This document shows, piece by piece, positions 44,339 to 53,209 of a stretch of DNA of 64,000 bases. Every line of letters starts with the position of its first letter. Position 1 is the stretch's first letter. The position numbers and the translations under genes are program-made. Location of the stretch: contig PVNI01000005.1 of assembly GCA_003001795.1 (NCBI GenBank), positions 248,001-312,000 on the forward strand, read 5' to 3'. The notes below the pieces were generated by a model. That model was not told the DNA's origin, did no database searches, and saw only the letters and a list, made by a program, of their open reading frames with translations. Source of the stretch: Actinomadura viridilutea. Its GTDB lineage: Bacteria; Actinomycetota; Actinomycetes; Streptosporangiales; Streptosporangiaceae.

Positions 44339-44703
44339 GGCTGCCGGACGGCCGCCTCCACGGGCCGGGACGCCGCCGCGTTGCGCCGAGCGATCGCCAG
44401 CTCGTGCTCGAGCCGCCGCTTCTCCAGCTCCAGCGTCTGGATCGACTCCTTGTGCTCGTCGCGCAGCTCCTGAAGCTCGCGCCGCAGCCGGACGGCCCGC
44501 CTGATGCCGGCCAGCGCCAGCGTCGCGCCCAGCATGAGCACCAGGGCGACGACGGCCCCGGCCGCGAACACCTGCCACACGGACGAGACCCCCGGCACGG
44601 CCTCCCCGAACGCCGTGAGCTCAGCCTCTCCGGTGTTGTCCGCGATGACGGCCGCCCCCACCACCAGGGCGGCGACCACGATCAGCAGCCCCAAGAAAGT
44701 CAT
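44335..44703 (-). CDS. LapA/DUF1049-like two-helix membrane protein with coiled coil
   Basis: A 122-residue protein: two transmembrane helices (about 2-20 and 45-70) separated by a short acidic loop, then a charged coiled coil (RLRRELQELRDEHKESIQTLELEKRRLEHELAIARR). This layout resembles LapA-domain proteins, whose bacterial members assemble at the membrane with LPS or other envelope machinery; the actinobacterial role is unknown. The ATG at 44703 is chosen; an upstream GTG would add a non-hydrophobic segment. It ends in the CTAG shared with the FtsX gene. Confidence 0.75.
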   Translation of the reverse strand: MTFLGLLIVVAALVVGAAVIADNTGEAELTAFGEAVPGVSSVWQVFAAGAVVALVLMLGATLALAGIRRAVRLRRELQELRDEHKESIQTLELEKRRLEHELAIARRNAAASRPVEAAVRQP

Positions 44704-44879
44704 GCGGAGGGTTCTCCTCTCCGTAGCGGGGAGATCTCGGCTGGGAAGGGAGCCTAGACCGCCCACATTCCGGACGCCATCCCTTCGCGATCAGCCCGAC
44801 CGGTACGGCACCGACTGCCGAAACCGTCGTGGCCCGACACCAGTTTCTGAGCGAACGCTCCCGTCCGCCCGGCGATCGC

Positions 44880-46205
44880 TCACTTCGCCCTGCGACGTCC
44901 GCCGCGGCGCCTGCGCGCGCCGTGGCGCGCGCCGCTTCGGTGAGCCGGCTCGGCGATGCGGACGACCACCCCGCTGTTCCCTCCCCCGAGGGTCGCCGGG
45001 CGGCGTCCCGCACGGGACGCGCCGGGACGCGAGGGCGCGGCGGCCGCCTTGGAGCCCCGCTCGCCCCGCGCGGCCTTGACGGCGGAGGAGATCTCGGCGG
45101 TTCGCGCGGCGGCCTCGGCCTGGGCGATCTGCTGACGCGCCCTGATGACGCGCTTGCGGCCGGTCCCGCTCCGCGCGATGCGCGCCGCCGTGCCCTGGCT
45201 GCTCACCCCCGCGTGGGCGACGCGGATGCGCCGCGTCCAGGTGCCGAGGTGCGCCGCGATCAGGAGCAGGATGAGGGCGGTGGCGATGCTCTTGCCCCAC
45301 TGCAGGGTGTCGGAGGCCGCGACGTTCTGGGCCTTGGGCCGGTTCTGGTCGGCGACCTGCGGCGCCGGGTACGTCAGTCCCGGAGTCGCCCCCTCCGGCT
45401 GCACCTGCGGCAGCGTCACCGGTGACGCGTTGTTGAAAGGCGTCAGCGGCGCCGCCCCAGGCGGCGGGGTGCTCGGCACCGTGGGCGGAACAGAGCTGGA
45501 CGGCGGGGAGACGCTCGAACCGCCGCCACCGCTGCCGCCGCTTCCCTTGACGGTCACGCTGGCCGACGCGGCGCTCGAGTAGATCGACCCGCCGGAACCG
45601 TCGGAGCGCCTGGCCCGCACCCGCACCGGAATCGTCCCGCTCGCGCTGGACGGCACGGCGAAGGTGGTGGAGCAGCTCGTCCCCGAGCACAACCCGTCCA
45701 CCGAGCCGCTCTTGGACCCCGCCGCCCCGGCACTGATCGAGTACCCGAGGAGGTCGCTCTCCAGGCCCCGGTTCCAACGAACGGTGATCTTGCTGCCCGA
45801 CAGCTTGGCCGAGACGCCGCCAGGGGCGGCGGGCGGAACTCGCGCGACGAAGCTGCGGGTGGCCTTGGTGTGCCACCCCAGGAAGTTCTCCTGAAGCCTC
45901 ACCTCGTAGCGGCCGTTGTTGCCGAGATCGGCCGTGCCGCTCAGGCCCGCGCTGCTCAGGGCGCCCTTGGAAGCCACGACCTGCTCGGTGCCGCCGGGGC
46001 TGACGACCACGAGCCGCCACGCGTTGAGCCACTCGGTGGTGGCCGCGACCTTGACCGAGCCGCCGCTGCTGATCACGGCGCCGTCGTCCGGGCTGGTGAT
46101 CCCCGCGCCGGCCGCGCTGGCCGGGGCGGCGGTGGCGAGAATCGGGACGCTCATCGCAAGGGGTGCCGCGAGCGCGACTGCACCGATCCTGCGAGTCCAG
46201 GTCAC
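44880..46205 (-). CDS. secreted/anchored fibronectin type III surface protein
   Basis: A 441-residue protein. A signal peptide (about 1-33: IGAVALAAPLAMSVPILATAAPASA) is followed by an Ig-like domain (about 38-125), an FnIII domain (APGGVSAKLSGSKITVRWNRGLESDLLGYSIS, about 130-225), a Gly/Ser/Pro/Thr-rich linker (about 230-325), one transmembrane helix (about 330-350) and a long basic cytoplasmic tail rich in Ala and Arg. The GTG at 46205 follows GGAGGG. It lies after the tad operon in the same direction (238-bp gap), so it may be a pilus-associated or envelope protein, but it may have its own promoter. Confidence 0.78.
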   Translation of the reverse strand: MTWTRRIGAVALAAPLAMSVPILATAAPASAAGAGITSPDDGAVISSGGSVKVAATTEWLNAWRLVVVSPGGTEQVVASKGALSSAGLSGTADLGNNGRYEVRLQENFLGWHTKATRSFVARVPPAAPGGVSAKLSGSKITVRWNRGLESDLLGYSISAGAAGSKSGSVDGLCSGTSCSTTFAVPSSASGTIPVRVRARRSDGSGGSIYSSAASASVTVKGSGGSGGGGSSVSPPSSSVPPTVPSTPPPGAAPLTPFNNASPVTLPQVQPEGATPGLTYPAPQVADQNRPKAQNVAASDTLQWGKSIATALILLLIAAHLGTWTRRIRVAHAGVSSQGTAARIARSGTGRKRVIRARQQIAQAEAAARTAEISSAVKAARGERGSKAAAAPSRPGASRAGRRPATLGGGNSGVVVRIAEPAHRSGARHGARRRRGGRRRAK

Positions 46206-46443
46206 GGCTTCAATCCCTCCATCGGACGATGTGCCGACGTCGCTCCGTCCGCCGAACCCGGCCCGGCCACCGGTCGAGCTGCGCGACGGCCGCCGTGTCT
46301 GGTGATTCCGGGGGGTTGAGGGCAGCGTAACGTACCAACGGGTAACCCACGTCACAGTACGGCGACAATGCGGAGGCGTCGATGGCCTTGCCCGGCCGGC
46401 GACACGCTGCGCGCACGATCACCGCCTGCTATTGACGCCTTGT

Positions 46444-46869
46444 TCAACGAGCCAGGTGTGGTAAGGGTACGCTTTCCGGCTCGGCGGGACCAGCCCGGGC
46501 GCGCGAAACGACCCGCATGTCACCGACCGCCCACGCCCCTGTCACCGCCAGTGTCACCGACACATCGACGACCCGCCCCCGCACCTGGCACTTCGACAGG
46601 CGCCCACCGAATTCCCGTGCGACCTTTCCAGCGCTCCTGCAGGCCTCCCGCGTTCCTTCGGCGACCCGTGCGGCCGCTGCCAGCGCAGCCAGATCCGCGG
46701 CCGCATCCGCCCGATGCCGCGCCACCCGCACACCGCCCACGGTCATGGCCGCCGCAGCCGACGCCCACAGAACCGCCATCAGCGCCACCACCCACAGCGC
46801 CCCACTCCCCCGATCACCCCGCCCCCTCGCACAATGCCCATCCCGATCCAAAGCCCCTCTCCAGACCAT
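46444..46869 (-). CDS. Rv3654c-type TadE/G-like pilus protein
   Basis: A 141-residue protein starting at ATG 46869 after GGAGGGG. The N-terminus GDRGSGALWVVALMAVLWASAAAAMTVGGVRVARHRADAAADLAALAAAAR is the signature of the actinobacterial TadE-like minor pilins of the Rv3654c type. A single N-terminal helix is followed by a soluble domain with two cysteines (ACRSAG, SKCQVRG). It is the last gene of the tad operon in relatives. Here it is cut off from the rest by about 1.2 kb of repeats and non-coding sequence, so its expression with the operon is uncertain. Confidence 0.82.
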   Translation of the reverse strand: MVWRGALDRDGHCARGRGDRGSGALWVVALMAVLWASAAAAMTVGGVRVARHRADAAADLAALAAAARVAEGTREACRSAGKVAREFGGRLSKCQVRGRVVDVSVTLAVTGAWAVGDMRVVSRARAGPAEPESVPLPHLAR

Positions 46870-46893
46870 CCCGTCACCCCTCCTCCCGCACGG

Positions 46894-47336
46894 CAGCACC
46901 GCCCGCAAAACGCCGTCCGCACCGGACTGGAGCCCTCGCACCAACACCCGCAACCTCCTCACCACCACTTCCAGCACTTCCGCGGCAGCGCCCCACCCGC
47001 CGCTACATCTCCACCGCGTCCAGCCCCCACCCAGGCGACGTCGCACCGCAGCACCGACCGCAAAACGACGTCCGCACCGGACTGGAGCCCTCGCACCAAG
47101 GCCCGCATCCTCCTCTCCACCTCTTCCAGCACTTCCGCGGCAGCGCCCCACCCGCCGCTACATCTCCACCGGGTCCAGCCCCCACCCAGGCGACGTCGCA
47201 CCGCAGCACCGACCGCAAAACGACGTCCGCACCGGACTGGAGCCCTCGCACCAACACCCGCAACCTCCTCACCACCACTTCCAGCACTTCCGCGGCAGCG
47301 CCCCACCCGCCGCTACATCTCCACCGCGTCCAGCCC
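46894..47336. repeat. about 2.9 tandem copies of a 155-bp unit
   Basis: Copies start at about 46894, 47049 and 47204, with the last shorter. The marker ACCGGACTGGAGCCCTCGC occurs at exactly 46921, 47076 and 47231 (155 bp apart). Copies differ at a handful of positions (for example GCCC/GACC and CGCG/CGGG). 155 is not a multiple of three, so no single frame can use the array as coding repeats. It sits between TadE and the Rv3654c-like gene in the tad operon. Confidence 0.93.
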
Positions 47337-48063
47337 CCGCCCCAGCCCCAGGCCATCACCTCCCCACACCGCGGCCAGAGCCGCCGCGGCCTGCGCGTCA
47401 TCGTCTCCGTCTTCCTCGACCCACCGACCCCGCACTGCACCACCCCCACCCCACTGGGAACGCCCCCTGCGCCGCCTCGCTTTGCCACGGCGCATGAACG
47501 CAGAGAGAGCAAGAGCGCCCGCAGTCAGGCGCCCGGCGCGTCATCGCTCACCCCTAGAGGGGGTCGTCTGGCGGTCTGCCGGGCGGCGCCGTCCCCACTC
47601 CCAGCACCGCCACCGCCACACCTGCGGCTCGCACCACCACGCCCCAAGAGCACACGCACTCTGCGACTGCTGGGAAGTACGGCGGTGCGGTCCAGGTCGG
47701 CGGGGCGGTCGAGCACGCGCACACCGAGACGGCTGGTGAGAGCACCCGCCCAGTCGCGACACCCACTGCCCTGCCGGAAGCGCCCACTACCTGGCGACAA
47801 CCAGTGGGCAGTGCGCGGCTTCATTCGCACACTCCTGCGGTGGCACCCGCACCCGCCCTTGGTGCCGGCGGCCGTGCCCGCGTGAATGGCGTGGCCACAG
47901 AGCAGTGGTGGTCCATCGAATGGTCTTGACCCTGGCCGACGCGGACTGCTGAGTGTCACCCGTGCCGGGCGTGCCGCTGTGGCCGGGCGAGCTGCTCGTG
48001 CCGGGCGAGCTGCTGTGCCTGGCGGCTGTGGCCGGAGCCGCCAGGCAGCTGCGGTGAGTGCTG
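47337..48063. other. non-coding or decayed DNA inside the tad operon
   Basis: Frames on both strands are Arg/Gly/Pro-rich or Cys-rich and show no family. One minus-strand frame (about 47525-47820, starting MKPRTAHWLSPG) is open for about 100 codons but is unconvincing. A short 18-bp repeat (GCCGGGCGAGCTGCT) lies at about 47983-48015. Possibly the decayed 3' region of an extra pilin gene. Confidence 0.45.
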
Positions 48064-48585
48064 TCAGGAGCGTCGGTTCGGCCCATCTCTGATGAAGCGG
48101 CTCCTTCTGGAGCGGCCAGGCAGGGGGCGAGGGCTTCGGTTACTGGTCTGTGGCGGCTCTGGTCGTTGGTTCATTGAGGCTCCTGGCTCGATAGCTGCTT
48201 CATGTGGCTCCGTAGCTGGTTGGTGGGCGGCTCCCGGCTCGGTGGCTGCCGTGGCCTCTGTTCTGATCAACAGAGGGGGCAGACCACTGGCGGCCGGCGG
48301 TCTGGTGGGGACTGCGATCTCGACTCGGGTGGTTTCCGCATCGCGGCTGATCTTGATTTGGGCTCCGGGCGGCAGGGCCCGGGCGACCATCGCGCGGACC
48401 GCGGGCAGAGGTTCGCCGCGGGCCGCCGCCCGGGCGCCGCTTCGTGCCGCGTCCGTGCAGGCGACCTGGATCGACGCGATCCTCACCGCCCAGACGGACA
48501 CGGCGAGGACGAGCACGAGGGCGGGCAGGGCGACGGCGATCTCCGCGGTGACCATGCCTGCGTCACGAGGGCGCCTGGGGCTCAT
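48064..48585 (-). CDS. TadE-family pilus assembly protein
   Basis: A 173-residue protein. The N-terminus DAGMVTAEIAVALPALVLVLAVSVWAVRIASIQVACTDAARSGARAAARGE is the classical TadE start: a Gly-Met-Val-Thr-Ala-Glu cleavage-like site, a hydrophobic helix and the CxDAAR motif. The last 60 residues are unusual, rich in Pro/Glu/Ser/Arg, and may result from the decay of the region that follows. TadE-like proteins are minor pilins of Flp pili. The ATG overlaps the stop of the DUF4244 gene (ATGA). Confidence 0.88.
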   Translation of the reverse strand: MSPRRPRDAGMVTAEIAVALPALVLVLAVSVWAVRIASIQVACTDAARSGARAAARGEPLPAVRAMVARALPPGAQIKISRDAETTRVEIAVPTRPPAASGLPPLLIRTEATAATEPGAAHQPATEPHEAAIEPGASMNQRPEPPQTSNRSPRPLPGRSRRSRFIRDGPNRRS

Positions 48586-48800
48586 CCGGCCAGGTGGAGG
48601 GCCCGCTTGACGACTCCTAAAAGGAGGTTTCTCACCTCCGGACTGGTCACGATCTTGAAGAGAAGCGCCGCGAACGCGGTCGCGGCGATCATGCCGACCG
48701 CGTACTCGGCCGTGGACATGCCGAGATCTCGGGCCCCGTGCCGCATCCTCCGGGCGACGGCGGTCAGGCCTCTCCGGACGACAGCGGTCATGGTCCGCAT
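48582..48800 (-). CDS. DUF4244 Flp-type pilin
   Basis: A 72-residue peptide. After a basic leader (VVRRGLTAVARRMRHGARDLG) follows MSTAEYAVGMIAATAFAALLFKIVTS, a typical Flp prepilin-like segment with the Glu at position +5 of the presumed mature chain. The family DUF4244 takes the flp position in actinobacterial tad loci (Rv3656c in M. tuberculosis) and is the presumed major subunit. No prepilin peptidase TadV is seen in this window. The stop overlaps TadE's start by 4 bp. Confidence 0.88.
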   Translation of the reverse strand: MRTMTAVVRRGLTAVARRMRHGARDLGMSTAEYAVGMIAATAFAALLFKIVTSPEVRNLLLGVVKRALHLAG

Positions 48801-48898
48801 GAGGAGTTCTCCCTTCCGTGTCGGGGTTTCAGGTCCAGCCTGCGGGGGTGAGATCGGGGGCGACAGGGGAGCCGCGTTCTGTGGATAACTGCCGTGGC

Positions 48899-49738
48899 TC
48901 ACCACGGGAGCAGGACCGTCGACGCGATTCCTGCGATGGTCGGGACGATGCCGAGCAGGACGAACGCGGGCAGGAAGCACAGCCCGAGCGGCGCCAGCAC
49001 CCGGATGCCCGCGGCTCTGGCCCGGGCGAGAGCCGCCGCCCGGGCGGCGCGCCGCTGGTCGCGGGCCAGGCGGGTCAAGGTCGGCGCCACCGCGGCACCG
49101 CTCTCGGCCGCGCGGACGACCGTCCGGGCGAGCGGGGCCAGCGCCGGCTCGTCGGCCAGGCTGAGCCAGGCGGCGGACGGATCGACGCCCAACCGGATCT
49201 GGACGGCGACGCGGTGAAGTTCGTCCCCGACCGGTCCGGCGACCGCGCGCGCCACGGCCTCCACCGCGTCGCTCCACGGTGTTCCGCCCTGGAGGCAGGC
49301 GGCGAGCAGGTCGATCGCCACGGGAAGATCCGCGACAAGGCGCGCTCTTCTGCGTCGCTGGTCGGCGTGGCCGAGCCGACCCAGCACGCGGGCGACGACG
49401 AGGGACACCACGAGACCCGCGAGTGCGCCGAGCAGGCCGCCCAGCAGAACCGCACATGCGACGCCTGACAGCAACGCCCCTAGACGCCGCGTCAGGAGGT
49501 CCCGACGCACTTTCGTGGAAGGCGCCGCTTGATCTGGGGCGGTTGGTGGTGGTCGTCCTGGTGCGATGCCGTTGTGCCGGGTCGGCGCGCCTGAGGCGTC
49601 GTGTGGGCGCCGCGGCCAGGTGAGTGTCCTGTCCGAGCGGACCGATGTGAGGGCGGTGTATCGGCGTACGGCCGGGCTGTGACCACGAGGCCATAGGAAG
49701 CCGCAGACCGCAGCGGACAGCATGGCCAGAAGAATCAT
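48899..49738 (-). CDS. TadC-like type II secretion F-domain membrane protein
   Basis: A 279-residue protein with N-terminal helix, a helical T2SSF domain (LVADLPVAIDLLAACLQGGTPWSDAVEAVARAVAGPVGDELHRVAVQIRLGVDPSAAWLSL) and two C-terminal helices (APLGLCFLPAFVLLGIVPTIAGIAST). With TadB it forms the inner-membrane platform of the pilus machine. The ATG at 49738 follows GGAGGA. It is 52 bp after TadB and 98 bp before the DUF4244 pilin gene. Confidence 0.88.
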   Translation of the reverse strand: MILLAMLSAAVCGFLWPRGHSPAVRRYTALTSVRSDRTLTWPRRPHDASGAPTRHNGIAPGRPPPTAPDQAAPSTKVRRDLLTRRLGALLSGVACAVLLGGLLGALAGLVVSLVVARVLGRLGHADQRRRRARLVADLPVAIDLLAACLQGGTPWSDAVEAVARAVAGPVGDELHRVAVQIRLGVDPSAAWLSLADEPALAPLARTVVRAAESGAAVAPTLTRLARDQRRAARAAALARARAAGIRVLAPLGLCFLPAFVLLGIVPTIAGIASTVLLPW

Positions 49739-49790
49739 TCATCCTCCTCGCATTGAAGCTGGGCACCCGTTCGCTGACTGGTCAGCACCG

Positions 49791-50597
49791 TCACCTGGGC
49801 CGCTCGGCGGCTTGGGCCAGGCGGCTCGTCCACCACATGCCGAGCGCGTCGAGGGCGATACCGGCGACGAGGCACCCCAGGCCCGGGAGGGTTCCGAACA
49901 GGAAGGCCAGAGGCTTGGCGCCGAGCGCGGCCGCCATCGCCAAGCCGAGCAGCGGAAGCCCCGCCAGCAGACGCGCCGTCGCCCTGGGCCCCGCCAACTG
50001 GGCCGAGATCTCCTGACGCTGCTCCTCTTCGTCGCGCAGGGCGGCGGCGAGACCGTCGAGGACCGCGGCGAGCGTGCCCCCGCGTTCGGCTCCGATCCGC
50101 CAGCAGGCCGCGAGCAGCCGCAGCCCCTCCGCGCCCGGTTGTTCGGCAAGCAGTTCCAACCGGTCGGGCGTGGGCGCGTTCGCGCGCGTGGCGATGTCGC
50201 TGCCCGGTTGCCGCCGGGACTTCTCAGGAGCTGTGGACATGATCTGCGTGGTGACGTCCGGACCAGCGGACGTCCCCAGCAGGTGGACCGCGATCCGCGG
50301 GTCGAGCACGGACGCCGCCGCGTGGAATGCCTCGTCCGGCGGGCGACCGGCCGCCAACTCCGCGGCCATGCCGTCACACAACTCGATGACCGCGGTCTGC
50401 CATCGCCGACGCTGTCGGCGCCGCTCGCGCAGCCCATCGATATGAGCGGTCAGGCTCTGGAGAAGGTTTTGTCTCAACGGCCATGCGTCACGTGCGTTCG
50501 GTACGGCAAGCGCCCGGGTGAGCCGTTCGGAGGCTGTCGGAGGCTTGAACACGATCCATGCGCAGAGGGCGGCGCACAGCATGGCGGCTGCGGTCAT
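49791..50597 (-). CDS. TadB-like type II secretion F-domain membrane protein
   Basis: A 268-residue protein with an N-terminal helix and a T2SSF core (VIELCDGMAAELAAGRPPDEAFHAAASVLDP, GLRLLAACWRIGAERGGTLAAVLDGLAAALRDEEEQRQEISAQLAGPRATARLLAGLPLLGLAMA), then a C-terminal membrane hairpin. It is the first half of the platform pair. Its ATG overlaps the TadA stop by 4 bp, so coupling to TadA is retained even though the end of TadA has been altered. Confidence 0.88.
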   Translation of the reverse strand: MTAAAMLCAALCAWIVFKPPTASERLTRALAVPNARDAWPLRQNLLQSLTAHIDGLRERRRQRRRWQTAVIELCDGMAAELAAGRPPDEAFHAAASVLDPRIAVHLLGTSAGPDVTTQIMSTAPEKSRRQPGSDIATRANAPTPDRLELLAEQPGAEGLRLLAACWRIGAERGGTLAAVLDGLAAALRDEEEQRQEISAQLAGPRATARLLAGLPLLGLAMAAALGAKPLAFLFGTLPGLGCLVAGIALDALGMWWTSRLAQAAERPR

Positions 50598-52054
50598 GAC
50601 ACCGTCCCTTCACGCGTTCCGGTCCGGGTCGCCGGCACAGCCGCTTGCGGGACGTCAAGCCCGCGAGCAACGGACGACGTCGCCCCGGGCGGGTGGGGCA
50701 CACCGCGCCGGTCCCCACCAAGATGCGGTGCCTGCTGGACGCCGGCCTCGGCCTGGCGCGGCTCGGGGTGATCGTGCTGGGCGGCGCGGCCGCCTCTCTC
50801 GCCCTGCTCGACAAGGCCCGCGATCGCGGTGTGCAGATCGTCACCGCCTACGGCATGAGCGAGACCTGCCGTCGCGGCCGCGCTGATGGCCGTCGATCGC
50901 GGTCGCCACCTGTGGTGCAACCGGGCTGCGAGATCGGATGCGCCCGGCAGCGTGAGCATGCGGCCCTCGGCGGTGAAGGCGACCGCGGGGACCGCCTGCA
51001 CGAGACCGTCGGTTTGTCGGCGCAACAGGCAGATCTCGGCGACCCTCCGGCGTCCGCCGCCGGGCTCGCGGACGAGATGCACCACGACGTCGATCGCCGC
51101 GGCGAGCTGGCTGTGCACCGCCTCCCTGGTCAGGCCCGCGGCGCAGGCCAGTGCCTCGAGCCTCGCGGGGACGTCGGCGGCGGCGTTGGCATGCAGCGTC
51201 CCGCAGCCGCCTTCATGGCCCGTGTTCAGCGCGGCGAGCAGATCCACGACCTCCGAACCGCGCACCTCGCCGACCACGAGCCGGTCGGGGCGCATGCGCA
51301 GCGCCTGCCGGACGAGTTGGTGCAGCGTGACGCCGCCCGCGCCTTCCACGTTGGGCGGGCGCGCCTCCAAGCGCACGACATGGCCGTGATCGGGGCGCAG
51401 CTCGGCGGAGTCTTCGACGAGGACGAGCCGTTCGTCCGGGTCGACCAGGCCCAGCATGCAGCTCAACAGGGTGGTCTTGCCCGTGCCGGTGCCGCCGCAG
51501 ATGAGGAAGGCCGCACGGGCGGCGATCACGGCCGCCAGCAACTCGGCTCCGTCGGGTGGGAGCGTGCCGGCCGCGACCAGCTCGTCCAGCGTGAACGCCC
51601 GCCGCCGAGGCAACCGCAAGGACAGGCAGGTGCCGTTGGCCGCGATCGGCGGCAAGACGGCGTGGAGCCGTATCCCGCCGGGCAGCCGGGCGTCGGCGTA
51701 CGGGGACGCGTCATCGAGTCGGCGCCCGGCCGCCGCCGTCAGCCGTTGCGCCAGCCGTCGCAGGGACGCCTCGTCCGGGAAGCGCGTCTGTGTTCGCACC
51801 AGTCCGCTGCCGGTGTCCACCCAGACCTCGTCGGGACCGTTGACGAGCACGTCGGTCACGTCGGGGTTGCACAGCAGCGGCTCCAAGGGCCCCGCGCCGA
51901 CGAACTCCGCACGCAACTCGTCGGCGAGCGCCAGCACTTCCCGATCGCCGAGCAGCCGTTCCTCCGCCCGCAGCGCGGCGGCGACGTGCCCGGCCGTGGG
52001 CTCTCCCCCGCTGGAGAGAAGACGGTCACGTACCGCGTCAGACAGCTTCTTCAT
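50594..52054 (-). CDS. TadA/CpaF pilus assembly ATPase with an abnormal C-terminus
   Basis: A 486-residue secretion ATPase. The N-terminal domain (GPLEPLLCNPDVTDVLVNGPDEVWVD), Walker A GGTGTGKTT at 187-195, Asp box VEDSAELRPDHGHVVRLE, the RPDRLVVGEVRGSEVVDLLAALNTGHEGGCGTLHAN stretch and Walker B are intact, so ATP hydrolysis should work. The normal family end is at about residue 385. The remaining 100 residues (AISAAATAGLAHAVGGDDLHT to the end) have no counterpart. Most of them (about 396-456) are the antisense translation of a MenE-like gene fragment at 50686-50869. The ATG at 52054 follows GGACGGAG. Confidence 0.9.
   Translation of the reverse strand: MKKLSDAVRDRLLSSGGEPTAGHVAAALRAEERLLGDREVLALADELRAEFVGAGPLEPLLCNPDVTDVLVNGPDEVWVDTGSGLVRTQTRFPDEASLRRLAQRLTAAAGRRLDDASPYADARLPGGIRLHAVLPPIAANGTCLSLRLPRRRAFTLDELVAAGTLPPDGAELLAAVIAARAAFLICGGTGTGKTTLLSCMLGLVDPDERLVLVEDSAELRPDHGHVVRLEARPPNVEGAGGVTLHQLVRQALRMRPDRLVVGEVRGSEVVDLLAALNTGHEGGCGTLHANAAADVPARLEALACAAGLTREAVHSQLAAAIDVVVHLVREPGGGRRRVAEICLLRRQTDGLVQAVPAVAFTAEGRMLTLPGASDLAARLHHRWRPRSTAISAAATAGLAHAVGGDDLHTAIAGLVEQGERGGRAAQHDHPEPRQAEAGVQQAPHLGGDRRGVPHPPGATSSVARGLDVPQAAVPATRTGTREGTVS
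50686..50869 (+). pseudogene. MenE-like acyl-CoA ligase fragment inside tadA, antisense
   Basis: On the plus strand, antisense to tadA, about 184 bp translate as VGHTAPVPTKMRCLLDAGLG and then LARLGVIVLGGAAASLALLD, KARDRGVQIVTAYGMSETC. This is the core of an O-succinylbenzoate-CoA ligase-type adenylation enzyme (VPTQLRRLL, LLGGAAAPPALL, VVTTYGMSETC). Both ends stop abruptly, and neither the start nor the rest of the gene is near. It is a captured gene fragment, read in tadA as a random C-terminal tail. Confidence 0.8.
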
Positions 52055-52123
52055 CTCCGTCCTTCCAGCTCCGCGCAGGCGTCACCGCGTCCGTGAACCG
52101 GTCGCGGATCATCCGGATCGGCG

Positions 52124-53209
52124 TCAGGCGGCCTCGGGCACAGGCTCTTCGCAGTGGTAGAAGCCCAGGTCGGACAGCAGGTGGCCGCACAGTTCGGCAA
52201 GGGGGCCTTTGCGGCGGAGGAATCGGGCGAGGTCGCCCTCTTCGAGTGCGGCGGGAAGCCTGCGGTCGCGTTCCAGCACCCCCGCCAAGGGGAGGCCGAG
52301 GGCTTCGGCGATCACTTCGGGAGTGAGGCCGCCGGGGGCGGGGTTCCGCACGATCAGGCGCAGCGCGGCGGTCTCGCGGCGCAGGGTGGACGCCATCACG
52401 TCCGCGGCGACGGCGGCGCGCACCTCGGCGGGGACGAGCAGGTAGGTGACCTCGGCGGCGCGCAACGCGCACCGGCCGATCTCCCCGGGGTGTCGGGGCA
52501 CGTCCACGACGATCAGATCGAAGCCGCGGGCTGCGGCGTCCAGCAGGGACTGCACGGCCTCCTGGGTGACCGGCACGGGCTTGCCTCGTCGCCACGACAG
52601 TACGGAGACCTCTCCCAGACTGGGCAGGGCCTCGCGCAGGGCGGCGGCGTTGAGCCTGCCACGCCGGTCGGCGAAGTCGGGCCAGCGCGCGCCTTCGTGA
52701 TCCTCGAGCCCCAGCGTGATCTCCAGGCCGCCGCCGAGCGGATCGCCGTCGATGAGCAGGGTGCGCGCCCCGGTGCGCGCCGCGCTGAGCGCCAGGCCGG
52801 CGGCGAACACGCTGGCTCCCGTCCCGCCTCGGGACGAGCACACGCAGACGATGGCGCCCCGGCCCTCCGCGGGCTCGGCCGCGGCCGCCATCGCGTCGAT
52901 CAGCCAGCTCTCGTCGTCGGGCAGGACCGCGAGGTCCTGCGCGCCGATCTCGAGCGCCTTGCGGTAGACGTCGTCGGTCTCCCCTTCCTTGGCGACGAGG
53001 ACGACGCCCTGCCGACGCGGCAGCCCGGCGGCGACGACCTCCTCGGCCGACTCGGCTCCGACGAGCACGAGCGGCGGACGGCGCCAGTCCGCGCGGGCCT
53101 CGCCGGCGTCCTGGACGATTTCGGCTCCGGTATCGGCGGCCGCGGCGAGCCGCAGCAGGTCATCGCCGATCACCGGGTCGCTTGTCACGATCATTGCCGG
53201 GGTGGTCAT
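52124..53209 (-). CDS. Ssd/CpaE-like septum-site/pilus MinD-family ATPase
   Basis: A 361-residue protein. An N-terminal receiver-like part (about 1-115) precedes the ParA/MinD ATPase with a deviant Walker A CSSRGGTGASVFA (Lys is missing; Ala/Ser replaces the GKT), LLIDGDPLGGGLEITLGLED, and a C-terminal VDVPRHPGEIGRCALRAAEVTYLLVPAEV. This deviant P-loop is typical of actinobacterial Ssd (Rv3660c), which affects septation and the tad locus. It starts the tad operon; ATG 53209 follows GGGAGGACACG. It localises the pilus machine at the membrane. Confidence 0.9.
   Translation of the reverse strand: MTTPAMIVTSDPVIGDDLLRLAAAADTGAEIVQDAGEARADWRRPPLVLVGAESAEEVVAAGLPRRQGVVLVAKEGETDDVYRKALEIGAQDLAVLPDDESWLIDAMAAAAEPAEGRGAIVCVCSSRGGTGASVFAAGLALSAARTGARTLLIDGDPLGGGLEITLGLEDHEGARWPDFADRRGRLNAAALREALPSLGEVSVLSWRRGKPVPVTQEAVQSLLDAAARGFDLIVVDVPRHPGEIGRCALRAAEVTYLLVPAEVRAAVAADVMASTLRRETAALRLIVRNPAPGGLTPEVIAEALGLPLAGVLERDRRLPAALEEGDLARFLRRKGPLAELCGHLLSDLGFYHCEEPVPEAA

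Noticed and set aside
46894..47336. CRISPR array
   Set aside because: The repeats are long (155 bp), directly adjacent without unique spacers, and no cas genes are present.
47003..47512. long minus-strand reading frame running through the 155-bp repeats
   Set aside because: The period is not a multiple of three, the text is Gly/Arg/Trp-rich in changing frames and there is no ribosome-binding site or known family.
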